Source: Algoriphagus sp. CAU 1675 (GTDB lineage Bacteria; Bacteroidota; Bacteroidia; Cytophagales; Cyclobacteriaceae). Taken from it: 64,000 nt of DNA. The position numbers and the translations under genes are program-made. The notes beneath the pieces were generated by a model. The model was not told where the DNA came from. It saw nothing but the letters and a program-made list of their open reading frames with translations, and made no database searches. The stretch lies in the NCBI RefSeq assembly GCF_029222925.1, contig NZ_JARHUI010000002.1, positions 496,001 through 560,000 on the forward strand, given 5' to 3'. This document shows positions 17,393 to 25,384 of this stretch, piece by piece. The stretch's first letter is position 1, and every line of letters begins with the position of its first letter.

Positions 17393-18107
17393 ATTTTAAT
17401 CCCCGAAGTCGGAAAGCATTCATTGCATTTTTACCAAGTTGCTCAGTCAACCTATAATTGGCAATTGCTCCTACTCCTGCACCGATCACAGGAATCAGCT
17501 GTGCGAGTTTCGCCAAATCAATGTAGTCCCTGTAATCGAGCTGAAAAGTCTTCCAATCAAACTCATCAAAACTCTTGGGTAAAGTCTCCCGATAATCTTC
17601 CCAATTCTCGATCAACGCTATCAATTCATTTCTCCGCTTCTGGCTCGAAAAACTCAATTGAAAAACATAAAGTAAAAAAAGACGCTCTTGGTAATCTTTG
17701 GTATCATACCCGTACAATGCTGCTATATCAAAGAGCATTTTCATCTTTATTGTCAGGAATGCAGGAAAGTCCGCAAAGCCAAGTAAAATCCCTCCAGCAC
17801 CAGTCACAGCCCCCTCAACTGAAGCCGTATTGCGATACCATTTGATTCTATTCCTGATTTTGAATTCACGGACTTTATAAGGCATTGACTCATCAGGCTT
17901 AGGAACAATCCAAGAGGACCCGGTTAAAACAGCCTTAACCATGTTCTCTATTGCCACCGTCACCACTTGGTGGATTTTCTCTGGAATCCATTGGTTAATT
18001 TTCCCCTGTACCCCATGGGCAATTTTGCTGCCTAAAGAAGGAGGGCGCTTCATTTGATAAAGCCATGAAGTCAATTCCGCATTAATATAGTTTTGGTAAT
18101 TATCCAT
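17391..18107 (-). CDS. EcsC-family protein
   Basis: A 238-residue protein of the EcsC family, named after a B. subtilis gene beside an ABC transporter; its function is unknown. The core segments are EGAVTGAGGILLGFADFPAF (about 97-116), a hydrophobic stretch, and near the C-terminus LIPVIGAGVGAIANYRLTEQLG (about 206-227), both glycine-rich and potentially membrane-associated. The N-terminus is soluble and helical. It has no operon partner: the M14 peptidase upstream is separated by a terminator. Confidence 0.85.
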   Translation of the reverse strand: MDNYQNYINAELTSWLYQMKRPPSLGSKIAHGVQGKINQWIPEKIHQVVTVAIENMVKAVLTGSSWIVPKPDESMPYKVREFKIRNRIKWYRNTASVEGAVTGAGGILLGFADFPAFLTIKMKMLFDIAALYGYDTKDYQERLFLLYVFQLSFSSQKRRNELIALIENWEDYRETLPKSFDEFDWKTFQLDYRDYIDLAKLAQLIPVIGAGVGAIANYRLTEQLGKNAMNAFRLRGLK

Positions 18108-18174
18108 CTCAATTTATTCGCTGCTCTCTAGACTTTTTACTCCAATCCTCCCATGAGGGTCTGCTTTGACTTGA

Positions 18175-18207
18175 AAATAAAAAATCCTGCCATCACTGGC
18201 AGGATTT
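18175..18207 (-). terminator. Terminator of the M14 peptidase gene
   Basis: 11-bp stem AAATCCTGCCA/TGGCAGGATTT (18182-18192 with 18197-18207), followed on the minus strand by a T run. It lies just past the peptidase stop at 18230. Confidence 0.88.
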
Positions 18208-18229
18208 CTCTCTTTAATATCTCTTGTTC

Positions 18230-20929
18230 TCACTTATATAAGCCATTAAACAACATTTTAAATGTTCCATGAGACTGGGCTCGGAAAGTGATTTCAGGTC
18301 CAAAGGCGAAAACTTTCCCCTTGCCTACTTGGGCTTCAAAAGCAGTCACTCCGTTTTTCAAATAAGCCTGTCCCCAAGCCCATCCACTTCTCAGAGGCTC
18401 TTCTTCTCCGAACCAAGCAATCGCCTTCACTCCTTTCAAAGCCGCATCAGGATCGAGTTTAAACACTGGAGAACGGTTAAACATGATATAAGAAGTCTCT
18501 CCCATCCCATAATTTATTGGCTGAGTATTGTCTACATGCATTTCCAAAACAGAGCCCGGGATGTAATATTTCTCTCCACTTAGAGCAACTTCCTCTCCTT
18601 CGGAATTCATTTCCACCAAAGCATCGTGAACCGGCAAATCCAAATGGTAGGCAAGCTGTGTAGCCGCACCAACCGCAATGATTTCTCCACCTTTCTCCAA
18701 AAAGGACTTCAATTGAGGGATGGATTTCTCCTTGGTTATATTCCCCAACATTCCTTGATATTTTGGATCAATCTCCTCTGCCTTAGGCTGAGAGCGGGAA
18801 TAAGATGATTCCACGCCGGGAATTCCTGGCCCAATAAACAACAGCACATCATATTTCTCATTCAAATTTCCTTTGTCGATTTCTTGAGGGAAGACCAGCT
18901 GATACTCGAAATGGAACTGTTCCATCATCCATCTAACCCAGCCCGAAGGCATAGAGCCCCCATAATAATCAAATAGACCAATTCTCGAAGGTTTGATTTC
19001 CTTGGCACCTTTTGGCATGGATGCAGGAACTGCATAGACACCGTATTCTTTTGCGGCTTTTTCGAGAACTTTTTTACCAGATGACCCTACAAAGAAAGAC
19101 CCTTCTGGAAGTCCTTTCATAGATTCCTGGATTCTATACACCTTCACTTTTTCTTTCAAAAGATCATTCACAGCCATAAAGCTGTTATTTCCCCTTACAT
19201 CAATCAAGTAACCGGATCCATTTGCAAGGGATTTGGCCGGTGGGTTTTGAATCTCGCCGTACGGGACAGGCACAAAAGGCCCGTCAAAATCTTCCATAAT
19301 CCGGTCTATTTCGGACCCCATCTGGAATGCTAATGTCCATCCGGCAGCATCATAAGGTCTGATTGGAGGTCCTCCCGGATACAAAAAGTCATTTGGATGA
19401 TCCTGAGGTTCAAACATATCGATCACGTGGGGACGGAATGCCTGGGCAGTTTTTACGATATATGATCCTGAAGGATATTTTTTGCCATTTACCTCAAAAT
19501 CTTCCGACGCTTTATGCACCAAGATCCCTGATTTGATTAACGCATTCAAAAACTTGATTGCTGTTGGGAAATCAGGCTGGTCTGCCGACAGAATATACCC
19601 ATACGGGTCTTTTCTGTTTTGATCTTTATAAACCTGATCAAAGAATTCTGTTGGAATACCTCTCCGATTATTTCCCTCTACTTTACCATCCTTTCTTGCA
19701 GCTTGATAAGCATCCTCAATAGCCTGAGCATTTTTGGGATAGAAAGTCCAGGTATCTTTTTGTCCTTTTTCTATAGACCTTCTTCCCATTAGGTAAATAT
19801 TTCTAAGCAATTCATCTCCATGCCTTACAGCATGATTCAAAATCGCGTAGTTCAAGGAAACCGAATAGTCAATGGAGGTTTTGAAATGCCATTCCCTAGG
19901 GGTAATAGGGTAAGGCGTACCGTTGTTGGGGATCAATCTTTCTGGTACCAAAGGAACCTCTGATGGGGTAGGGTTTCCAATTATTTCGGTCAAAATTCCA
20001 ATTTGGTTGTGGTAATATGGAGTTGTACGTAGACCTCCATTCCACCAAGTGGAAAACACCGATCCATCCAACCGGGTATAACCTGGTCTATCCTCTTGAT
20101 GAAGCCGGTTGATCATTGCAGCCCCAACCGCATCCAAACTCGTAATAATCAATGGATCAAACACATGATTGAATGGATCTCGGTAAGGAGGTCCTGCCAC
20201 CACAGTCCCAGCAGGACCGGATTGATGGTGATTGTAAATAATCTGAGGTATCCACTCCACATACTGCTGTAAGGAAATATTGGTAGCCTCGCTCATGTTG
20301 TTCATGTAGAAATCCCGGTTATTGTCATGACCAACATACTTCTGATATAGAATGGGAATATTCTGATCCCGTTTTGTAGGATCTTCTTTTCTCATGTACC
20401 AATCAGACATGATCTCCATGCCGTCAGGATTAGCATGCACCAAAAGAATGATGACCTCGTCAAGAATTTTCAGTGTTTCAGCATCCTCTCTGGAAGCCAG
20501 TTGATACAGCGTCTCGGTAAGTTGATGTGGACCTACTACCTCATTGGCATGCAATCCCCCGTCTATCCAAACGACGGGCTTGCCTTCCACTACCAGCTTT
20601 TCAGCCTCTTCTCGAGTGATTTCAGCTCTTGCTAAGGTCTGGGAAATCTCCTTGTATCGCTCGAGCATTTGAAAGTTTTTGGGAGCGGTGACAATCAGCA
20701 TAGGATGCTCTCTACCGTATTCGGTTTTTCCTATGCTCATCATTTTAACCCGGTCGGAAGCCTCAGCGACTTTTTTGAAGTAGGCTTCTGTCTGGGTAAA
20801 ATTGGCCAACATGTAATCGTCTCCGATATCAAAGCCAAAATGCGATTTTGGTGTAGGGACTGTTTGGGCTTGAAGTACCGAAGTCCAAAGCCCCAACAAA
20901 AACACCAGATGAATGAAACGAATTTTCAT
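18230..20929 (-). CDS. Secreted M14-family zinc carboxypeptidase-like protein
   Basis: An 899-residue protein with a signal peptide ending near LQAQT (about residue 22), so it is exported. The M14 peptidase domain spans about 40-380: DGGLHANEVVGPHQ holds the zinc ligands H127 and E130, NPDGMEIMSDWY is the substrate-pocket NPDG, and YNHHQSGP provides a third histidine candidate. The large C-terminal half (from about 520) includes a strand-helix region with LFDYYGGSMPSGW and LKSFLEKGGEIIAVGAATQL, which resembles a class I glutamine-amidotransferase-like fold without the nucleophile. It likely cleaves peptides or amidated amino acids outside the cytoplasm. It is monocistronic. Confidence 0.88.
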   Translation of the reverse strand: MKIRFIHLVFLLGLWTSVLQAQTVPTPKSHFGFDIGDDYMLANFTQTEAYFKKVAEASDRVKMMSIGKTEYGREHPMLIVTAPKNFQMLERYKEISQTLARAEITREEAEKLVVEGKPVVWIDGGLHANEVVGPHQLTETLYQLASREDAETLKILDEVIILLVHANPDGMEIMSDWYMRKEDPTKRDQNIPILYQKYVGHDNNRDFYMNNMSEATNISLQQYVEWIPQIIYNHHQSGPAGTVVAGPPYRDPFNHVFDPLIITSLDAVGAAMINRLHQEDRPGYTRLDGSVFSTWWNGGLRTTPYYHNQIGILTEIIGNPTPSEVPLVPERLIPNNGTPYPITPREWHFKTSIDYSVSLNYAILNHAVRHGDELLRNIYLMGRRSIEKGQKDTWTFYPKNAQAIEDAYQAARKDGKVEGNNRRGIPTEFFDQVYKDQNRKDPYGYILSADQPDFPTAIKFLNALIKSGILVHKASEDFEVNGKKYPSGSYIVKTAQAFRPHVIDMFEPQDHPNDFLYPGGPPIRPYDAAGWTLAFQMGSEIDRIMEDFDGPFVPVPYGEIQNPPAKSLANGSGYLIDVRGNNSFMAVNDLLKEKVKVYRIQESMKGLPEGSFFVGSSGKKVLEKAAKEYGVYAVPASMPKGAKEIKPSRIGLFDYYGGSMPSGWVRWMMEQFHFEYQLVFPQEIDKGNLNEKYDVLLFIGPGIPGVESSYSRSQPKAEEIDPKYQGMLGNITKEKSIPQLKSFLEKGGEIIAVGAATQLAYHLDLPVHDALVEMNSEGEEVALSGEKYYIPGSVLEMHVDNTQPINYGMGETSYIMFNRSPVFKLDPDAALKGVKAIAWFGEEEPLRSGWAWGQAYLKNGVTAFEAQVGKGKVFAFGPEITFRAQSHGTFKMLFNGLYK

Positions 20930-21132
20930 AGGGTAAAATTTGGTGGTAATTTTTACAAAGTGTCCTTCTAAAATAGCATTAAAAAAAAGGGGATCCTGTG
21001 ACTAGTACTTTCAGCCTCTGTTTTTTTACAGGATCGGAGATTTAAGACAATCAACGAATTTGGAGTTGAATTTTTTACCAAAAGAAAATTTCGATTCCCA
21101 TCCATCCCTAATAGCTTCCCGATAAAAATTAT

Positions 21133-21140
21133 TACTTTTG
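21133..21140 (+). promoter_or_regulatory. Possible -7 element for prs
   Basis: TACTTTTG fits TAnnTTTG and lies 43 bp before the prs start. No TTG at the usual upstream distance was found. Confidence 0.4.
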
Positions 21141-21183
21141 TTCCCGAATCCTTATCAATTCTACCCCTGTAAATCTTCCATAC

Positions 21184-22110
21184 ATGTCTGAGGTAAAAAT
21201 ATTCGCCGGTTCGAACAGCGAAACCCTAGCAAAGAAAATTGCTAGAAACTACGGGAAAAACCTAGGTGATGTCACCCTTTCAAAATTTAGCGACGGAGAA
21301 ATGTCTCCAAGCTTCAACGAATCCATCCGCGGTTGTACCGTTTTCATCATACAAAGCACCACTCCTCCAAGTGATAGTATTTTGGAGCTTTGCTTGATGA
21401 TCGATGCTGCCAAAAGAGCAAGTGCCTACAAGGTTTGCGCAGTTATACCTTATTTCGGGTATGCAAGACAGGACCGAAAAGACCGACCAAGAGTTTCCAT
21501 CGCAGCAAAGTTGATCGCCAATATGCTGACTTCTGCAGGTGCCGATAGAATCATGACCTGTGACTTGCACGCTGGTCAAATCCAGGGATTTTTCGACATC
21601 CCATTGGATCATTTGAATGGATCAGCTATCTTTGCACCCTATTTGAGTTCACTGAACCTACCGGATATGATTTTCGCAGCCCCGGATATGGGCGGTGTTT
21701 CAAGAGCTAGGTCTTATGCCAAGCACTTTGAAGTAGAGATGGTAGTCTGTGATAAGCACAGAAAGAGAGCCAACGAAATTGCCTCAATGCAGGTAATCGG
21801 GGATGTTGAAGGAAAAGATGTCATTCTGGTTGACGACTTGGTAGATACAGCAGGTACGCTGTGCAAAGCCGCAGAAATCATCATGGAAAAAGGAGCCAAA
21901 TCCGTTAGGGCTATCACCACTCACGGGGTATTGTCCGGGAAGGCATATGAAAACATCGAAAATTCAGTGCTACAGGAGTTAGTGATAACTGACACTATCC
22001 CTTTGAAGCAGACCTCCTCAAAAATTAAAGTACTGACAGTAGCGGATCTATTTGCCAAAGCAATCCATGCGGTAACAGGTCACACTTCTATTAGTTCCTT
22101 GTTTATTTAA
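21184..22110 (+). CDS. prs: Ribose-phosphate pyrophosphokinase (PRPP synthetase)
   Basis: Makes 5-phosphoribosyl diphosphate from ribose-5-phosphate and ATP for purine, pyrimidine, histidine, tryptophan and NAD synthesis. The 308 residues are normal length. FAGSNSETLAKKIA starts the fold, FSDGEMSPSFNESIRG and YFGYARQDRKDRPR are the ATP-site segments, CDLHAGQIQGFFDIP has the metal-binding histidine, and VILVDDLVDTAGT near 216-228 is the PRPP loop. rplY follows 25 bp later in the same direction, a pairing seen often in this phylum. Confidence 0.97.
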   Translation: MSEVKIFAGSNSETLAKKIARNYGKNLGDVTLSKFSDGEMSPSFNESIRGCTVFIIQSTTPPSDSILELCLMIDAAKRASAYKVCAVIPYFGYARQDRKDRPRVSIAAKLIANMLTSAGADRIMTCDLHAGQIQGFFDIPLDHLNGSAIFAPYLSSLNLPDMIFAAPDMGGVSRARSYAKHFEVEMVVCDKHRKRANEIASMQVIGDVEGKDVILVDDLVDTAGTLCKAAEIIMEKGAKSVRAITTHGVLSGKAYENIENSVLQELVITDTIPLKQTSSKIKVLTVADLFAKAIHAVTGHTSISSLFI

Positions 22111-22135
22111 GAACCAATTTTAAAAACAAATACAT

Positions 22136-22711
22136 ATGAAAACGCTTGAGATTATAGGGTTTAAAAGAGCAAATCTCGACAGTGCAAGTCTGAACGAAAT
22201 CAGAGATTCTGGAAACGTACCTTGCGTAGTTTACGGCCCTGGAATTCCTGAACAAATTCACTTCTACAGTCCAGCTATTTTGTTCCGTGATTTGATCTAC
22301 ACTCCAGAAGTTCACCTTGTGGAATTGAACATCGAAGGAACTATCGTAAAAGCTGTATTGAAAGAAGCTCAGTTTCATCCAGTAAGTGAAAACCTACTTC
22401 ACGTAGATTTCATGGCTTATACTGAAGACAAGCCAATCAAATTTGAAATTCCGGTTAAAGTGACTGGTAACTCCCCAGGTATTGCTTTGGGTGGTAAGCT
22501 TGAATTGAAAACCAGATCCTTGAAAGTAAAAGGTTTGGCCAAAAACTTCCCTGATTTTGTGGAAGTGAACATTGGAAACCTTGACTTGGGTAAGTCCTTC
22601 AAAGTTGGAGAACTTAAGCCTGAAGGATTTGAAATCCTTACCAGCCCTAATGTATCTGTTGTGACTATTGGTATTCCAAGAGCACTCAGAGGCAAAAAAG
22701 TTGAAGGTTAA
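22136..22711 (+). CDS. rplY: 50S ribosomal protein L25/Ctc, long form
   Basis: A 191-residue 5S rRNA-binding protein of the CTC type, with an N-terminal L25 domain (about 1-93) and a C-terminal TL5/CTC beta domain (about 98-180). The L25 part contains GNVPCVVYGPGIPEQIHFYS and LKEAQFHPVSENLLHVDF. The C-terminal part holds VKVTGNSPGIALGGKLELK and FPDFVEVNIGNLDLGKSF. It is co-transcribed with prs and followed by a terminator. Confidence 0.96.
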   Translation: MKTLEIIGFKRANLDSASLNEIRDSGNVPCVVYGPGIPEQIHFYSPAILFRDLIYTPEVHLVELNIEGTIVKAVLKEAQFHPVSENLLHVDFMAYTEDKPIKFEIPVKVTGNSPGIALGGKLELKTRSLKVKGLAKNFPDFVEVNIGNLDLGKSFKVGELKPEGFEILTSPNVSVVTIGIPRALRGKKVEG

Positions 22712-22730
22712 TTTCTTCCCAAACTCAATT

Positions 22731-22760
22731 AATCCTGCCCATAAAAGGGCAGGATTTTTT
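22731..22760 (+). terminator. Terminator after rplY
   Basis: 10-bp perfect stem AATCCTGCCC/GGGCAGGATT (22731-22740 with 22747-22756) and T run; ends the prs-rplY operon. Confidence 0.92.
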
Positions 22761-22785
22761 ATTTTACCCCATTTAAAGACCCCAA

Positions 22786-23346
22786 ATGAAATACTTGATC
22801 ATTGGCCTGGGTAATATAGGCCCCGAATATGAACTGACCCGACACAATATCGGCTTCCTGACTGTAGATCGACTGGCAGATAAGGTTGGATCATCTTGGA
22901 AAAGTGATCGCTTGGCATTCAAATCAGAATTCAAGCATAAAGGAAGGGTAATTCACCTGATCAAGCCTACCACCTACATGAACCTGAGTGGGAAGGCCGT
23001 CAATTACTGGATGAAAGAACTTGGCATTCCAAAGGAAAACATCCTTGTGATTGTGGATGAGGTTGCCATTCCATTTGGAAAGCTCAGGATGAGAGCCAAA
23101 GGAAGTGCCGCTGGTCACAATGGTTTGAAAAACATAGAAGCACTTACAGGAGGGCAGGATTATCCAAGGCTTAGAATGGGAATCGGGGACAATTTTCCAA
23201 AAGGAAGACAGGTTGATTACGTACTGGGCAAATTCAGCCAAGAAGAATTCGATCAACTTCCTGAGCTAATGGACAAAGCCATCGATATGATTCTTGGCTT
23301 TTGCACTATTGGAATAGCCCAAACCATGACCCAGTATAATGACTGA
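22786..23346 (+). CDS. pth: Peptidyl-tRNA hydrolase
   Basis: Cleaves peptidyl-tRNAs that drop off stalled ribosomes. It has 186 residues, normal for the bacterial Pth family. LIIGLGNIGPEYELTRHNIGF contains catalytic His20, KPTTYMNLSGKAVNYW (about 64-79) has the conserved Asn, and VDEVAIPFGKLRMRAKGSAAGHNGLKNIE covers the catalytic Asp and the second Asn region. It lies right after the rplY terminator, so it probably has its own promoter, though none is clear within the short gap. Confidence 0.97.
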   Translation: MKYLIIGLGNIGPEYELTRHNIGFLTVDRLADKVGSSWKSDRLAFKSEFKHKGRVIHLIKPTTYMNLSGKAVNYWMKELGIPKENILVIVDEVAIPFGKLRMRAKGSAAGHNGLKNIEALTGGQDYPRLRMGIGDNFPKGRQVDYVLGKFSQEEFDQLPELMDKAIDMILGFCTIGIAQTMTQYND

Positions 23347-23359
23347 GTCGGATTATTAA

Positions 23360-23391
23360 TTTGGAAATACACTCAGCAGCCCGTTTCTTTG
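23360..23391 (+). promoter_or_regulatory. Promoter of the SAM riboswitch-metZ transcript
   Basis: TTTG at 23360-23363 and TTTCTTTG at 23384-23391 with a 20-base spacer fit the -33/-7 form with one mismatch in the -7 box. The predicted start of transcription is just ahead of the riboswitch. Confidence 0.65.
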
Positions 23392-23410
23392 TAGAACTTC
23401 AGGCGACTGA

Positions 23411-23508
23411 TTTATAAAGAAGAGGCGAGAGAATAGGCTCGATGACCCTCTGGCAACCATCCGAATATGGGAAAGGTGCCAAATCCTACCCTTGCGGGAA
23501 TTATAAAT
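23411..23508 (+). ncRNA. SAM-I (S-box) riboswitch
   Basis: A leader RNA that senses S-adenosylmethionine and controls methionine genes. The outer helix P1 pairs TTTATAA near 23411 with TTATAAA near 23501. The conserved S-box pieces are in order: AGAGGCGAGAGAAT, GCTCGATGACCCTCTGGCAACC, then GGTGCCAAATCC. The -GCAACC- and -GGTGCCAAATCC- blocks are the diagnostic core. It lies about 105 bases before the start of metZ and directly behind a promoter. The region past P1 has no strong T-rich terminator, so control may be at translation or by an alternative pairing not resolved here. Confidence 0.92.
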
Positions 23509-23614
23509 TGGCTTTATTAAACAAGAATCCTCTTTTTAGTTCGGTTCCGCTTTCAGGTTTGATTTTCTTTTAGTTGTCTGATTTTCAGAAATTTTAAATC
23601 AAACCTATACCGAC

Positions 23615-24787
23615 ATGAGCCAACATTTCGAGACAAACTCCATCAGAATCAGTTCTTCCCGTTCCAACCAAAAGGAACATTCTGCACCGATTTACCTAAC
23701 ATCCAGTTTTACCTTTGATTCGGCAGAAGAGGCAAGGGCAACTTTTGCAGAAGAACTACAGGGAAATATCTATTCCCGCTATGCGAACCCCAATTCCACA
23801 GACCTTATCGAAAAGGTATGTGCTGCTGAGGGTACTGAAGACGGGATTGCTACAGCTTCCGGAATGGCTGCCATGTTTGCAAGTATTGCTTCCCTTCTTC
23901 AGCAAGGGGATCATGTGTTGGCTGCTCGCTCTCTTTTTGGCTCTACACACCAATTGTTGACCAGAGTATTCCCAAAATGGGGCATCACCTCCACTTACGG
24001 GGATATCTCGGGTTATGAAAATTGGGACAAGCTGGTACAGCCCAATACCAAAATGCTATTTATTGAAACTCCTTCCAATCCAGGGTTAGAAATCATCGAC
24101 CTTGAGTGGGCAGGAAAGTTCGCAGCAGCCTATAATTTGATTTTGGTGGTTGACAACTGCTTTGCAACTCCCTATTTACAGCAGCCGGCAAGATGGGGGG
24201 CACATATTGTTACCCACTCCGCAACTAAATACATAGATGGCCAAGGCAGAGTGCTTGGGGGTTTAATTCTCGGTAAAAAAGAACTGATCAAAGAGGTGCA
24301 GTTCTTCACCAGACACACTGGACCTGCCATCTCCCCTTTTAACGCTTGGATTCTCTCCAAAAGCATGGAAACTCTCGGCGTAAGAATGGACCGCCATTGC
24401 CAAAACGCATTAACCCTAGCGGAGCACTTTGAAGGAAACCGGCATTTGGAGGACGTAAAATACCCCTTCTTAGGCTCACACCCTCAGCATCATCTTGCCG
24501 TCAAACAAATGAGTCAAGGAGGAGGAGTTGTTACTCTGACCGTCAAAGGAGGAGTTGCCCGCGCCCAACGTTTTATAGATCAACTCGAAATGATCTCCAT
24601 CACAGCAAACCTTGGGGACAGCAGAAGCATTATCACCCATCCTGCATCCACTACCCATAGCAAATTAAGCCAAGAGGAGCGGGAAAGGGTTGGAATCACA
24701 AATGGATTGATTCGTCTTTCTGTAGGACTGGAACATCCCGATGACATTATCAAAGACATAGAGCAAGCACTCGAAAAATCGAAATAA
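23615..24787 (+). CDS. metZ: O-succinylhomoserine sulfhydrylase (Cys/Met metabolism PLP enzyme)
   Basis: PLP enzyme that makes homocysteine from an activated homoserine and sulfide, a step of methionine synthesis. It has 390 residues. The PLP lysine is K205 in THSATKYIDGQGRVLGG; YSRYANPNSTDLIEKV (about 53-68) holds the Tyr-x-Arg of the neighbouring subunit, and FIETPSNPGLEIID lies before the PLP-binding aspartate in VVDNCFATP. The family is hard to split by eye: cystathionine gamma-synthase or lyase is possible, but HIVTHSATKYIDGQG favours MetZ. The SAM riboswitch upstream confirms a methionine-pathway role. Confidence 0.9.
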   Translation: MSQHFETNSIRISSSRSNQKEHSAPIYLTSSFTFDSAEEARATFAEELQGNIYSRYANPNSTDLIEKVCAAEGTEDGIATASGMAAMFASIASLLQQGDHVLAARSLFGSTHQLLTRVFPKWGITSTYGDISGYENWDKLVQPNTKMLFIETPSNPGLEIIDLEWAGKFAAAYNLILVVDNCFATPYLQQPARWGAHIVTHSATKYIDGQGRVLGGLILGKKELIKEVQFFTRHTGPAISPFNAWILSKSMETLGVRMDRHCQNALTLAEHFEGNRHLEDVKYPFLGSHPQHHLAVKQMSQGGGVVTLTVKGGVARAQRFIDQLEMISITANLGDSRSIITHPASTTHSKLSQEERERVGITNGLIRLSVGLEHPDDIIKDIEQALEKSK

Positions 24788-24823
24788 AAAAGGGCCGGAT
24801 GATTTTTATCCGGCCCTTTTTCT
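24786..24823. terminator. Bidirectional terminator after metZ
   Basis: Stem AAAAAGGGCCGGAT/ATCCGGCCCTTTTT with a seven-base loop; ends metZ and the convergent CBS gene. Confidence 0.93.
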
Positions 24824-25291
24824 CTACCAGGTGGTTTGTTTGAGTTTAGGAAAAGCCCGTATCACATCACTTAGGCTAATTTGCCCGACCAGTTTGCCAT
24901 TTCTTAATACTGGAAATCTTCTGATTTTAAATTCCAAAAATTGGCCAGCGGCATCAAAAAGAGACAAATCCGGGGACATAGTTAATACATCCGTTGACAT
25001 GTGATCTTTCACCTTGGCGGGGAATTTGGGCGTATTGGTATACTTCCCTTTTATAATTTCTTTCAGACAGTCTACCTCCGAAATTATTCCAACCAAAGCT
25101 CCTGATTCATCAACAACAGGTGCTCCTGAAATCTTTCTTTTGGAAAAAATTTCAAAAACCTGTTCAATTGAATCCTCAGGATGAAAAGTAATCAAGTTAG
25201 TACTCATGTAATCCTCAACCAAAATATGCTGAATTGGGGACTTTTTTGGCGGAGCCATTCGAACCCCTTGAAAACTCTTTACCATAGCCAA
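24824..25291 (-). CDS. CBS-domain pair protein
   Basis: A 155-residue protein made of two CBS domains, a fold that usually binds adenine nucleotides or SAM and acts as a sensor. The first, about 27-88, has VEDYMSTNLITFHPEDSIEQ and SGAPVVDESGALVGIISEVD. The second, about 92-150, has VKDHMSTDVLTMSPDLSLFD and RRFPVLRNGKLVGQISLSDV. No effector domain is attached, so it is a standalone sensor of unknown partner. It is single-gene and convergent with metZ. Confidence 0.92.
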   Translation of the reverse strand: MAMVKSFQGVRMAPPKKSPIQHILVEDYMSTNLITFHPEDSIEQVFEIFSKRKISGAPVVDESGALVGIISEVDCLKEIIKGKYTNTPKFPAKVKDHMSTDVLTMSPDLSLFDAAGQFLEFKIRRFPVLRNGKLVGQISLSDVIRAFPKLKQTTW

Positions 25292-25384
25292 AAGATTTAA
25301 AGTGAAATAAAAAATACTGATTTTATCTTATTTTAAAAAATATAAACCCATAAAAAATAAAAATTCAAATAATTATTTTATTTA

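Noticed and set aside
17423..17845. A 140-codon frame antisense to the EcsC-family gene
   Set aside because: No start signal or protein family; the minus-strand frame carries the recognisable EcsC segments.
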